Made by a program: the position numbers and the translations under genes
Source of the DNA: Streptomyces sp. CB02009
GTDB lineage: Bacteria > Actinomycetota > Actinomycetes > Streptomycetales > Streptomycetaceae
NCBI RefSeq assembly: GCF_001905825.1
Contig: NZ_LIVV01000002.1
Span: forward strand, 376,441-440,440
Length of the DNA stretch: 64,000 bases
Direction: 5' to 3'
Shown: positions 17,904-26,137 of the stretch, piece by piece
Layout: every line of letters begins with the position of its first letter
Position numbering within the stretch: the first letter of the stretch is position 1
The notes under the pieces: model-generated
Told to the model about the DNA's origin: nothing
Database searches by the model: none
Seen by the model: the letters and a program-made list of their open reading frames with translations, nothing else

Positions 17904-17983
17904 ACCGAAGGACACGACACCGGCGGGCACGGACGGCGCCGATGGCCCGGACGGTCCGAGTCGGCCCGGACGGCCGGGTGGGC

Positions 17984-18406
17984 TCAGGCGATCGAGGCGG
18001 AGACGATCGCGGAGACGGCGATGTTGCAGGAGGCGGTCACCCAGACCGCCGGGTGCGGCTCGGGGTCGACCAGGGTGGCGCCGAGCTTGCCCGGCGTGAC
18101 CAGGTCCACCACCAGGAACGCCACCGCCATCATCACCAGGCCGAGCAGGCCGAACGCGGCCGTCGACACGAGGCCCTTGCCGAAGTTCTCGTACGTCGTC
18201 CAGATCGAGGTGAAGACGATGCCGCCGATGCCCAGGAGCGCCGAGCTCAGCAGGATTGCGGCGTTGCGGTTGCGGTCCTCCCAGATCTGCCGGCGGAGCT
18301 TGCCCGGGGTCAGCAGATCCACGAGGACTATGCCGAGGATCAGCAGGACCACGCCGAGGGCGCCGTAGGCCCCGGCCCGGCCGAGGCCGTTGACGATGTC
18401 GCTCAT
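17984..18406 (-). CDS. DUF350 membrane protein
   Basis: The 140-aa protein has four predicted membrane helices in two similar halves, each half ending with a (V/L)DL(L/V)TPGKL motif, the internal duplication typical of DUF350 (YjfL-like) proteins. Function of the family is unsettled. It stands alone with its own 190-bp upstream region. Confidence 0.88.
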   Translation of the reverse strand: MSDIVNGLGRAGAYGALGVVLLILGIVLVDLLTPGKLRRQIWEDRNRNAAILLSSALLGIGGIVFTSIWTTYENFGKGLVSTAAFGLLGLVMMAVAFLVVDLVTPGKLGATLVDPEPHPAVWVTASCNIAVSAIVSASIA

Positions 18407-18596
18407 GGTGTGCCGGTCTCCGGGAGGTCGCGATCACGGGGGATCGGTGGTCAAGGACCGGCAAAATGTAGCGCACGCGTCAACGGCGCTCGCCGTCCGC
18501 CCGGGAATCGGGCGGACGGCGAGGGGACGGGACGGCGGCCGGGCGCGTGCTCGGGCCGGAGCTCGGGCGCAGCGGTGGGGAGCGTCGCGGAGGCCG

Positions 18597-19199
18597 TCAG
18601 GCGCCCGGCGGCAGGTGCCTGGCACGGGCCCGCACCTGGAACGCCGTGACGATCTCGACCGCGCCGACGGCGAGCAGCCAGATGCCTCCCAGAATCATGA
18701 GCACCCTGGCCGACTCCAGCGGGGAGACGATGAGCACCACACCGGCGAGCGCGTTCACGATGCCGAGGAAGACGTGCCAGCCGCGCGCCGGCATCGCGGC
18801 GTCGGAGGCCGCCGCGAGGGTCTCGGTGATGCCGCGGAAGAGCCAGCCGATCCCGATCCAGAGCGCGAGCAGCAGGGTCGACTGCGTCGCGCCCCGGAAG
18901 CAGAGCAGGCCGAGCAGGATCGAGAGGGCGCCGCTGATGAAGGCCATGACGCGCAGCGCGGTCGTGGTGTGCGTGCCGAAGGCGGCGACCAGCTGCATCA
19001 CGCCGCTGAACAGCAGGAAGAGGCCGAAGAGCAGGCCGGCCACGAACAGCGAGGCCTCCGGCCAGGCCAGCACGAGGATGCCGAGGACCAGGGACGCCGT
19101 TCCGGCGAGGAGGAGCGCCTGCCAGGCGGCGCCCGCGAGCATGCCCAGCGGGCCCGGCGGTATGTCCTGGTGCCTCGGACCGTCGTGAGTCTGTGTCAT
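18597..19199 (-). CDS. HdeD-family (DUF308) membrane protein
   Basis: A 200-aa protein with six hydrophobic helices and the repeated short-loop pattern of HdeD/DUF308 proteins, linked in enterobacteria to acid resistance; in Streptomyces the role is unknown. It lies 56 bp downstream of the M20 dipeptidase on the same strand and may be cotranscribed. Confidence 0.88.
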   Translation of the reverse strand: MTQTHDGPRHQDIPPGPLGMLAGAAWQALLLAGTASLVLGILVLAWPEASLFVAGLLFGLFLLFSGVMQLVAAFGTHTTTALRVMAFISGALSILLGLLCFRGATQSTLLLALWIGIGWLFRGITETLAAASDAAMPARGWHVFLGIVNALAGVVLIVSPLESARVLMILGGIWLLAVGAVEIVTAFQVRARARHLPPGA

Positions 19200-19255
19200 G
19201 GACGGTTCCCGTCCTTCCGTGGAGGAGGTGTGGCCGCGGGCCGGGTCGGCGCGGG

Positions 19256-20632
19256 TCAGTGCGGGCCGGCGTAGCCGCTGAGGAAGAGCGCCTCGGCCAG
19301 CGCCATGTGCTCGATCTCCGAGGGGTCCACGCTCTCGTTGGGCGCGTGGATGAGGCAGCCGGGCTCCTCGACGCCGATCAGGGCGATCTCGGCGTCGGGG
19401 AAGTGGGCGGCCAGCACGTTGCAGAGCGGGATCGAACCGCCCTGCCCCGACTGGACCATGTCCTTGCCGTACGCCTCGCGGAGCGCCGTCGCCAGGGCCC
19501 GGTAGGCGGGGCCGTCGGTCCTCGCCCGGAACGGCTGGCCGCCGCTCTCCGGCTCGACCTCCACCCGTGCGCCCCACGGCGCGGCCGAGGTCAGATGGGC
19601 GGCCAGGGCGCGCTGGGCGTCGTCGGTGTCGACCCCCGGCGGGATCCGCAGGCTGACCCGGGCGCTGACCTTCGCCTGCACGGCGGCCGAGGAGCCCACC
19701 ACCGGAGGGCAGTCGATGCCGAGCACCGTGACCGCGGGCCGCGCCCAGAGTTCGTCGGCGACCGAACCCGTACCGACGAGGGACACCCCGTCGAGCACGC
19801 CGACATCGGCGCGGAACTGGTCGGCCGGGTAGTCGACCCCGTCCCAGACGCCGTCGTCCGGCAGGCCCTTGACCACGGTGTTGCCCTGTTCGTCGCGGAG
19901 GCTGTCGAGGATCCGGATCAGCGCGGCCAGGGCGTCGGGCGCGGGCCCGCCGAACATGCCGGAGTGCATCGCCCCCTTGAGGGTGGAGACGGTGACGACG
20001 ACATTGGCGAGCCCGCGCAGCGAGGTGGTCGTGGTGGGCAGGCCCCGCGCGAAGTTCCCGGTGTCGCAGATCAGCAGGGTGTCGGCGGCGAAGAGTTCGG
20101 GCTGCAGCGGGACCAGCTGCTCCAGGCCGCCGGTGCCCTGCTCCTCCGAACCCTCCGCCACGAACTTGATGTGCACGGGGAAGCCCCGGCCGTCCGGACC
20201 GCCGAGCGCGCGGAGGGCCGTGAGGTGCATGGCGATGTTGCCCTTGCAGTCGGCCGAGCCGCGGCCGTACCAGCGCCCGTCGCGTTCGGTGAGCTCGAAC
20301 GGCGGGGTCTCCCACGCCGCGTCGTCCAGCGGCGGCTGCACGTCGTAGTGGCAGTACAGGAGCACGGTGGGCGCCCCCTCGGGGCCCGGCGCGTGCCCCA
20401 CGACCGCGTCCGAGCCGTCGGGGGTCGTCACCCGACGCATGTCCTGGAGTCCCGCCTCCGTGAAGGCCCGGACGAGGAAGTCGGCGGTCTTCGCGCACTC
20501 CTCCGGCGGGAACTGGCGGGGGTCGGCCACCGACCGCATCGCCACGAGCTCGGTCAGGTCCTCCTTCGCCCGGGGCATCAGGGCCCGGACCCTCTCCCGC
20601 AGGGCTGCGGTCCCGGTGGACTCGGCGGTCAT
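19256..20632 (-). CDS. M20-family dipeptidase
   Basis: A 458-aa dinuclear zinc peptidase of the M20 family (PepV/CNDP-like dipeptidase). Metal and catalytic motifs: HYDVQPP, GRGSADCKGNIA (bridging Asp), EGSEEQGTGG (general-base Glu pair) and CDTGNF; the dimerisation lid domain is present (THSG-like AMHSG). Cytosolic, no signal. The ATG at 20632 matches family starts. Confidence 0.93.
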   Translation of the reverse strand: MTAESTGTAALRERVRALMPRAKEDLTELVAMRSVADPRQFPPEECAKTADFLVRAFTEAGLQDMRRVTTPDGSDAVVGHAPGPEGAPTVLLYCHYDVQPPLDDAAWETPPFELTERDGRWYGRGSADCKGNIAMHLTALRALGGPDGRGFPVHIKFVAEGSEEQGTGGLEQLVPLQPELFAADTLLICDTGNFARGLPTTTTSLRGLANVVVTVSTLKGAMHSGMFGGPAPDALAALIRILDSLRDEQGNTVVKGLPDDGVWDGVDYPADQFRADVGVLDGVSLVGTGSVADELWARPAVTVLGIDCPPVVGSSAAVQAKVSARVSLRIPPGVDTDDAQRALAAHLTSAAPWGARVEVEPESGGQPFRARTDGPAYRALATALREAYGKDMVQSGQGGSIPLCNVLAAHFPDAEIALIGVEEPGCLIHAPNESVDPSEIEHMALAEALFLSGYAGPH

Positions 20633-20846
20633 GCGTACCCACTTCCCTCGGGCCGTGGCGGGCCGCGGCTCGCGGAGCCCGGGACGGCGACGGCCCTCCC
20701 ACCCAAGCACCCGTGGGCAAACCCCGCAAAAGGTGACTCTTACGGAGTATTCGCCCGGGCTCCCGGGCGGCGGGGGCCGGGCAGGGCGACCACAGTGGAC
20801 CGCGTACGAGTCCGCCCCTTTCCTCCTCCCGCACCTGGAGAACTCC

Positions 20847-21395
20847 ATGGGCCACCCCAACCGACGCGACCTCGGGCTCCTCGTGCTGAGGGTCGGCACC
20901 GGAGCCGTACTCGCCGCGCACGGCACCCAGAAGCTCTTCGGCTGGTTCGGCGGCGGCGGCATCGACGGCACCACCAAGGCCATGGAGGCGATGGGCTTCC
21001 ACCCGGGCCGGGAGAGCGCCATCGCCGCCGGTCTCGGCGAGGCGGGCGGCGGTGCCCTGCTCGCCCTCGGCCTCGCCACCCCGGCCGCGGGGGCCGCCGC
21101 CGCCGGAGCCATGACCGGGGCCGTCGCCGTCCACGCGCCGGCCGGATTCTTCGCCCAGAGCGGCGGCTACGAGTACCCGGCGTTCCTGGGCTTCGTCGCC
21201 GCCGCGATCGGGGTCACCGGCGCCGGCCGGTACTCCCTCGACCACGCCACGGGCCATGTCCTCGACCGTCGTTGGGTGGTGATCACCGCGTTCCTCGGCA
21301 CCGCGCTCGCCGCCGCGGCCGTGGTCAACCGGCGGGCCGAGGACCAGGCGGCCGCCGCGGCCGCCGCGGAGGAGGCGGGACCGGAATCCGTGTGA
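20847..21395 (+). CDS. DoxX-family membrane protein
   Basis: A 182-aa DoxX protein with four membrane helices and the conserved HGTQKLFGWFGG segment in the first third. DoxX-type proteins are associated with redox or quinone-linked functions. The ATG has a CTGGAG site 7-8 nt upstream. It is divergent from the dipeptidase; the 214-bp gap holds an AT-richer promoter stretch near 20735-20750. Confidence 0.9.
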   Translation: MGHPNRRDLGLLVLRVGTGAVLAAHGTQKLFGWFGGGGIDGTTKAMEAMGFHPGRESAIAAGLGEAGGGALLALGLATPAAGAAAAGAMTGAVAVHAPAGFFAQSGGYEYPAFLGFVAAAIGVTGAGRYSLDHATGHVLDRRWVVITAFLGTALAAAAVVNRRAEDQAAAAAAAEEAGPESV

Positions 21396-21477
21396 AGCCG
21401 GTCGAGAGCGGGGGCCCGCACGCGTCCGCCGCGCGGGAGGGTTAGGCTCGCCGCAGAGGAAGGGACGGTCGCCGCGC

Positions 21478-22428
21478 ATGAAGATCGATCTGACGGACAC
21501 CAACTCCAGCAAGATCAACAAGGCGATCCTGGAAGGCCGCCGGGCCGTCGGCACACCCGCCGCCGGTGTCGTGCTCACCCTTGTCGTCGTCACCGACGAG
21601 GAGAACGCCTACGACGCGGTCAAGGCCGCCAACGACGCCTCCCGGGAGCACCCCTCCCGCATCCTGGTGGTCATCAAGCGCCACGCCCGCTCGCCCCGCG
21701 GGCGCCACGAGACCCGCCTCGACGCCGAGGTCCGGCTCGGCACCGACGCCGGCTCGGGCGAGACGGTGCTGCTCCGGCTGCACGGCGAACTCGGCGACCG
21801 CGCCGACTCCGTGGTCCTGCCGCTGCTCCTGCCCGACGCCCCCGTCGTCGTCTGGTGGCCCGTCGACGCCCCCGAGGTGCCGTCGCGCGACCCGCTGGGC
21901 TCACTCGCCCAGCGCCGCATCACTGACATGTACGCGGTCGAGGATCCGCTCGCCGCCCTGGAGAAGCGGGCCGCCTCGTACGCCCCCGGCGACACCGACC
22001 TCGCCTGGACCCGGCTCACCCCGTGGCGCTCGATGCTGGCCGCCGCGCTCGACCAGGCCCCGCTGACCGTGACGTCCGCCGCCGTGGAGAGCGAGGCGGA
22101 GAACCCGAGCGCCGAGCTCCTCGCCCGCTGGTTCGAGGTCCGGCTGGGCGTACCCGTCGACCGGGTCGTCACCGACGGGCCCGTCGTCACGGCCGTCCGC
22201 ATGGGCACCGCGGACGGCGAGATCCGCATCGACCGGCCCGAGGGGCCGGTCGCGCGGCTCTCCATTCCCGGCCAGCCCGGCCGGGTCCTCGCCCTCAAGG
22301 TCCGGACGACGGCCGAGCTGATCGCCGAGGAACTGCGCCGCCTCGACCCGGACGACGCGTACGCGGCGTCCCTGCGCGGCCCCGGCGCGGCGGCCAGGCC
22401 GCCGGCCGACCAGCGCTCCCGCGCCTGA
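21478..22428 (+). CDS. opcA: Glucose-6-phosphate dehydrogenase assembly protein OpcA
   Basis: A 316-aa OpcA, the factor needed for assembly/activity of Zwf in cyanobacteria and actinobacteria. Hallmarks are VVWWPVDAP and the SLAQRRITDMYAVEDP segment. Streptomyces opcA genes normally sit just downstream of zwf in a tkt-tal-zwf-opcA-pgl cluster; here no pentose-phosphate gene is adjacent, so this looks like an extra, isolated copy. A TAGGCT box and GAGGAAGGGA site precede the ATG. Confidence 0.93.
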   Translation: MKIDLTDTNSSKINKAILEGRRAVGTPAAGVVLTLVVVTDEENAYDAVKAANDASREHPSRILVVIKRHARSPRGRHETRLDAEVRLGTDAGSGETVLLRLHGELGDRADSVVLPLLLPDAPVVVWWPVDAPEVPSRDPLGSLAQRRITDMYAVEDPLAALEKRAASYAPGDTDLAWTRLTPWRSMLAAALDQAPLTVTSAAVESEAENPSAELLARWFEVRLGVPVDRVVTDGPVVTAVRMGTADGEIRIDRPEGPVARLSIPGQPGRVLALKVRTTAELIAEELRRLDPDDAYAASLRGPGAAARPPADQRSRA

Positions 22429-22447
22429 GCCGCTCGCCCACGAGGCC

Positions 22448-23212
22448 TCAGGGCTTCTCGAACACCATCACGAAGTCGGCCATCTCCCGCACGCGGGGAA
22501 CGTCCGGGTCCGGGAGGGCGAGGAGCCTCTCCTGGGTCTCCGCCACCAGGCGGGTGGCGTCGCCCGTGACCGGCCAGGCTCCGGTGAAGAGCCCGCCGGA
22601 CAGGGAGCGGGCCATCGCGCGGGGCGACACCCAAAAGGTCGTGGGGCGTTCGGAGGCCGGGCCCCGGTAGACGAGCCCCCGTGCCTCGGCGATAGGCCCG
22701 AGGGTCCACGGCCCGTCCTGACGGGTCCTGAGCGGATCGAGCCGGTCCTCCAACTCGCCCACCACGCGTCCGATGTCGTCCGTGGGACGGGTGCCCCCGG
22801 CCGGGATCACCAGATAGCGGCCGCCCGGGCGCAGGACCCGGGCGACCTCGTCGAAGACCGTGCCGTGGTCGGGCCCGGTGTGCAGCAGCCAGGTGGAGAC
22901 CGCCTGGTCCACCGAGGCGGTACGGACCGGAAGCCGGCAGGCGTCCGCCGCCGCCACCCGCGGGCCGAGCCGCTCCACGGCCCGCGCGAGCATCCCGGTC
23001 GACAGGTCGAGCCCGTACACCACGTGGCCGCGCGCGGTCAGTTCGGCCGCCACGATGCCCGTGCCCACACCGATGTCGAGTACCGGGAGGCCGGGGTCGA
23101 GCAGCGGAGCGAGCTGCTCGGCGAATCCGGCGGCCCGGGCCGTCCCGCCGCGCGAGGCGTCGTAGCCGGGGGCGATCGCGTCGAACGCCGCCGTGCCGGA
23201 GGCCGAAGTCAT
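22448..23212 (-). CDS. Class I SAM-dependent methyltransferase
   Basis: A 254-aa methyltransferase with the SAM motif VLDIGVGTGIVAAELT, the acidic end of strand 2 (YGLDLSTGML) and the ARVLRPGGRYLVI post-motif strand. Family resemblance is to small-molecule UbiE/type-11 methyltransferases. It lies 41 bp downstream of a P450 on the same strand, so the pair probably modifies one compound. Whether that compound is the peptide encoded 2.7 kb away is an open question. Confidence 0.92.
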   Translation of the reverse strand: MTSASGTAAFDAIAPGYDASRGGTARAAGFAEQLAPLLDPGLPVLDIGVGTGIVAAELTARGHVVYGLDLSTGMLARAVERLGPRVAAADACRLPVRTASVDQAVSTWLLHTGPDHGTVFDEVARVLRPGGRYLVIPAGGTRPTDDIGRVVGELEDRLDPLRTRQDGPWTLGPIAEARGLVYRGPASERPTTFWVSPRAMARSLSGGLFTGAWPVTGDATRLVAETQERLLALPDPDVPRVREMADFVMVFEKP

Positions 23213-23253
23213 CCGTCTGTCTCCGTTCGTCTCTGTGTCGTCGGGACGACGGT

Positions 23254-24480
23254 TCAGGCCTCGGGTGTGAAGGCCACGGGCAGGGTCGCCATGCCGCGCA
23301 GGATGCCCTCGCGCCGGCTCAGATCCGCGTCCGGGTCGGCGAGCCGCAGGTCGGGGAAGCGGCGCAGCAGCGTGCCGATGGCGATCCGGGCCTCCGCGCG
23401 GGCCAGCGGCGCGCCCAGGCAGAAGTGCACACCATGGCCGAAAGCGAGCTGTTGCGGAACCTCGCGGCGTGCGACGTCGAGGATGTCCGGACGGTCGTAA
23501 CGGCCCGGGTCGCGGTTGGCGGCGGCCAGCCCGATGATGATCATCTCGCCCGGCGAGACGGTGACCCCGCCGATCTCGTAGGCGTCGGTGGTGAAGCGTG
23601 CGACGCCACGGCTCACCGGGCCCTCGTAGCGCAGGAGTTCCTCGATCGCACCCGGCAGCAGCGAGGGGTCGTCGCGGAGCGCGGCGAACTGGTCCGGGTG
23701 GCGCAGCAGGGCGTGGACGCCGTTGGCGATGAGGCTCGCCGTCGTCTCGTGTCCGGCGAGCGTGAGCAGGATCGTCATGGCCGTCAGCTCGCGGTCGCTG
23801 ATCCGCTCCTCCGCCTGCGCGGCGCACAGCGCGCTCAGCAGGTCGTCCTTCGGGTCGGCCTTCCGCTGGGCGATCAACGGCTCGAAGAACTCCGTGAGTT
23901 CGGCCCGGGCGCGAGCGCCCTTGGCCAGTCGCTCAGGGGTGTTCGGCGGCATGATCAGGCCGACCGCGAGCCGGGCGAAGTCGGGCTGTCCCTCGGCCGG
24001 GATGCCGATGAGTTCGCTGAGTACGGCCATGGGCAGCGGCAGTGCGAACTCGGAGACCAGGTCGGCGGTTCCGCGTGCCGCGAAGGCGTCGAGGAAGGCG
24101 TCGGTGTGCGCCTGGACGCGAGGGGCGAGCTGCTCCACGCGGCGGGCCGTGAAGGCCTTCGAGACGAGGTTGCGCAGCCGGGTGTGGTCCTCGCCGTCGG
24201 CGACGAGCATGCTGGCCATCAGGACGTTGGTGCGCTCCTGGTGGGCCATCTCCTCCTCGAGTCCGTTCACGCCGACGGGACTGCTGCTGAGCCGCGGGTC
24301 GGTGAGCGCGGCGACGGCCTCGTCGTAACCGGTGACCATCCAGACTTCAAGAGTGGGATTCAGCCGCACGCGCTGGACGACGCCGTGCTCGCGGATGCGC
24401 TCGAAGAGCGGGTAGGGGTTGGGCTGTTGGGCGACGTTCACCGGGACATCGTGAACGATTGCCTGCTCTTGACCGGTCAT
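23254..24480 (-). CDS. Cytochrome P450 (CYP107-like)
   Basis: A 408-aa class I bacterial P450. I-helix AGHETT at 242-247 with acid-alcohol pair intact, ExxR at about 281-284, heme motif FGHGVHFCLG with Cys354. Such enzymes hydroxylate or couple secondary metabolites and need a ferredoxin, not encoded here. The ATG has GGGGAG upstream and overlaps the stop of a 27-codon frame. It is divergent from the biarylitide-type P450 across 237 bp. Confidence 0.96.
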   Translation of the reverse strand: MTGQEQAIVHDVPVNVAQQPNPYPLFERIREHGVVQRVRLNPTLEVWMVTGYDEAVAALTDPRLSSSPVGVNGLEEEMAHQERTNVLMASMLVADGEDHTRLRNLVSKAFTARRVEQLAPRVQAHTDAFLDAFAARGTADLVSEFALPLPMAVLSELIGIPAEGQPDFARLAVGLIMPPNTPERLAKGARARAELTEFFEPLIAQRKADPKDDLLSALCAAQAEERISDRELTAMTILLTLAGHETTASLIANGVHALLRHPDQFAALRDDPSLLPGAIEELLRYEGPVSRGVARFTTDAYEIGGVTVSPGEMIIIGLAAANRDPGRYDRPDILDVARREVPQQLAFGHGVHFCLGAPLARAEARIAIGTLLRRFPDLRLADPDADLSRREGILRGMATLPVAFTPEA

Positions 24481-24560
24481 CTTCCGTAACTCCCCGCAGC
24501 TTTGTGAAAGATCTCTGGCAGGTAGTCATACCAGCCACCCCAGTTGCGTGGTAGCGTCAC
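24477..24560 (-). CDS. Possible 27-aa aromatic-rich leader peptide coupled to the P450
   Basis: A GTG-initiated frame whose stop overlaps the P450 ATG (ATGA at 24477-24480). The peptide is aromatic-rich (WGGWYDYLPEIF in the middle). P450-linked RiPP precursors can look like this, but the start lacks a clear ribosome site and the P450 promoter may lie inside it. Low confidence; could be chance. Confidence 0.2.
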   Translation of the reverse strand: MTLPRNWGGWYDYLPEIFHKAAGSYGR

Positions 24561-24717
24561 CGGCGCTCGGCTCGCATTGATGTTCGGAGAACGACCGGCG
24601 AACAGCCGGTGGCAGGATCCGCGAGGTGCTCCACCCACCGGTGGCCGGCGCCTCGTACCGCTCGACTCGGTAGCAGCCAAGGCCTCAACCAGGCCCTATG
24701 CGCAGGGGAGACGTTTC

Positions 24718-25908
24718 GTGGAGCAAGCGGCAGCCGTGGACCCGATCCTGGATCTCGCCCGCCCGTCGGTCCTGCGGAACCCCTACCCCTCGTACGCCCG
24801 GATGCGTGAGGCCTCTCCCGTCCTGTGGCACGAACTGCTCGGCTCCTGGGTCCTGACCCGGCACGCCGACTGCCTTGCCGTGCTCACCGACAGCAACCGC
24901 TTCGCCTCCGACTGGCGGCGCGCAGGGGAGGAGATCCCCGCCCCGCTGCTCAGCGTGCAGACCCTCGACCCGCCGGAGCACACGGCCATCAGGCACCTGC
25001 TGCTCGACGGATTCCGGGCACAGGACCGGCAGGCGCTCCACGACGACCTGGAGGGGCAGATCGCCGATCTGCTCGCGGAGTCGGCCCGCCGTCCCTCCTT
25101 CGATCTCGTCGGGGAGCTCGCCGAGCCGGTGGCGCTCCGCTTCGTGACCGCCTTCCTCGGCGTCGAGGCGCCCGGGCTCGACTGGTTCGTGCCCATGTCC
25201 CGTACCGTCGTCGACGGCATGGACGCCGGTCTCTGGCCGGAGAAGCACGAGCCGGCCGTCGCGGCCCGCGCCCGGCTCGCCGAGTACGCGGGCGGGTGGC
25301 TCGCGGACCCGCCCAAGACAGGCCTCATCGCGTACGTCGCCGAGCACGCGGCGGACAGCGGCGTGGCAGAAACGGTTCTGCGCAACAGTCTGCGCGCCGT
25401 CCTCCACGCCGGCTACGAATCCGCCTCCCGCCTCCTCGGCAACGCGGCGGCCGCACTCCTCACCACCCCGGGCGCGCTCGAAGCGTTCCCGGCGACCCCG
25501 TCCACGGCCGTGGACGAACTCATCCGGTACGACGCACCGGTCCAGGCGGACGCCCGGGTCTGCGTCACCGACACCGAACTGGGTGGCGTCACGATGAAGG
25601 CGGGTGATCCGGTCACGCTCTTCCTGGGCGCGGCCAACCACGACCCGCTCCGTTTCGCCCAACCCGCAGAGCTGCGACTCGACCGCGCCCCGAACCCTCA
25701 CCTCGGGTTCGGACGCGGGGCCCACGCCTGTCTGGGCGCGTCCATGGCGATCCGTCTCACCGGATCGGTCCTCGGCGCCCTGGCCAGGGACTATCCGCAG
25801 GCACGGGCAGTCGCGGAACCGGAACACCGGCGCAACCTGACCCTCCGCGGTCTCGACCGCTTCGAGGTCACCCTGCGTCCAGACACGGGGGAGGAGGTAC
25901 GACCATGA
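24718..25908 (+). CDS. Biarylitide-type cytochrome P450 (BytO-like peptide cross-linking enzyme)
   Basis: A 396-aa P450. Heme motif FGRGAHACLG at 331-340 (Cys338), ExxR at 267-270. The I-helix reads AGYES (231-235), replacing the usual AG(x)ET-T acid/alcohol pattern, as seen in P450s that couple aromatic rings by radical chemistry. The GTG at 24718 is chosen for its GGGGAG site and the normal N-terminus; an upstream ATG would add about 58 unrelated residues. Its stop overlaps the pentapeptide gene. Predicted role: join the Tyr3 ring to His5 (or Trp4) of MKYWH. Assignment rests on context, not on a homology search. Confidence 0.9.
   Translation: MEQAAAVDPILDLARPSVLRNPYPSYARMREASPVLWHELLGSWVLTRHADCLAVLTDSNRFASDWRRAGEEIPAPLLSVQTLDPPEHTAIRHLLLDGFRAQDRQALHDDLEGQIADLLAESARRPSFDLVGELAEPVALRFVTAFLGVEAPGLDWFVPMSRTVVDGMDAGLWPEKHEPAVAARARLAEYAGGWLADPPKTGLIAYVAEHAADSGVAETVLRNSLRAVLHAGYESASRLLGNAAAALLTTPGALEAFPATPSTAVDELIRYDAPVQADARVCVTDTELGGVTMKAGDPVTLFLGAANHDPLRFAQPAELRLDRAPNPHLGFGRGAHACLGASMAIRLTGSVLGALARDYPQARAVAEPEHRRNLTLRGLDRFEVTLRPDTGEEVRP
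25887..25897 (+). promoter_or_regulatory. Strong ribosome binding site of the pentapeptide gene
   Basis: GGGGGAGGAGG, inside the last codons of the P450, ends 7 nt before the ATG of the 18-bp gene. It is among the strongest ribosome sites in the window and supports translation of such a short gene. Confidence 0.85.
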
Positions 25909-25922
25909 AGTACTGGCACTGA
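25905..25922 (+). CDS. Minimal RiPP precursor, pentapeptide MKYWH (biarylitide class)
   Basis: Eighteen bases, ATG AAG TAC TGG CAC TGA, encode Met-Lys-Tyr-Trp-His. This fits the MxYxH pattern of biarylitide precursors (bytA), the shortest known bacterial precursor genes, in which a P450 (bytO) cross-links the Tyr and His side chains and the first two residues are removed to give an acylated tripeptide. Evidence: exact pattern, overlap with the stop of a P450 (ATGA 25905-25908), strong ribosome site at 25887-25897, and a terminator 70 bp downstream. Unusual points: it follows the P450 instead of preceding it as I recall for described pairs, and Trp in the middle gives a YWH core. Too short for gene finders. 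Confidence 0.85.
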   Translation: MKYWH

Positions 25923-25989
25923 AACCCGTAGGCGTGCGGCCCGTCCATGAGGCGGGCGCCACGCCCGTGCACGGCATCCGTGCACCTCG

Positions 25990-26025
25990 CCGGAGCCCGA
26001 GTCCGCTGCACGGCTCGGGCTCCGG
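25990..26025. terminator. Bidirectional terminator after the pentapeptide gene
   Basis: A perfect 12-bp inverted repeat (25990-26001 / 26014-26025) with a 12-nt loop lies between the pentapeptide gene and the convergent Cys-rich gene. No T-run follows, usual for Streptomyces. Confidence 0.75.
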
Positions 26026-26137
26026 CCCTTACGCGCGACGCGCGCCCGACGGGCCCGGCGGCCCAGGCGAGACCCGTCTGCCCGTCTGCCCGACGGCCGA
26101 GGACCCGGGACGTCGAGGAATCAGCCCGCCCGGTGGG

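Noticed and set aside
24544..24717. Longer N-terminus for the biarylitide-type P450
   Set aside because: The extra residues do not resemble a P450; GTG 24718 has a proper ribosome site.
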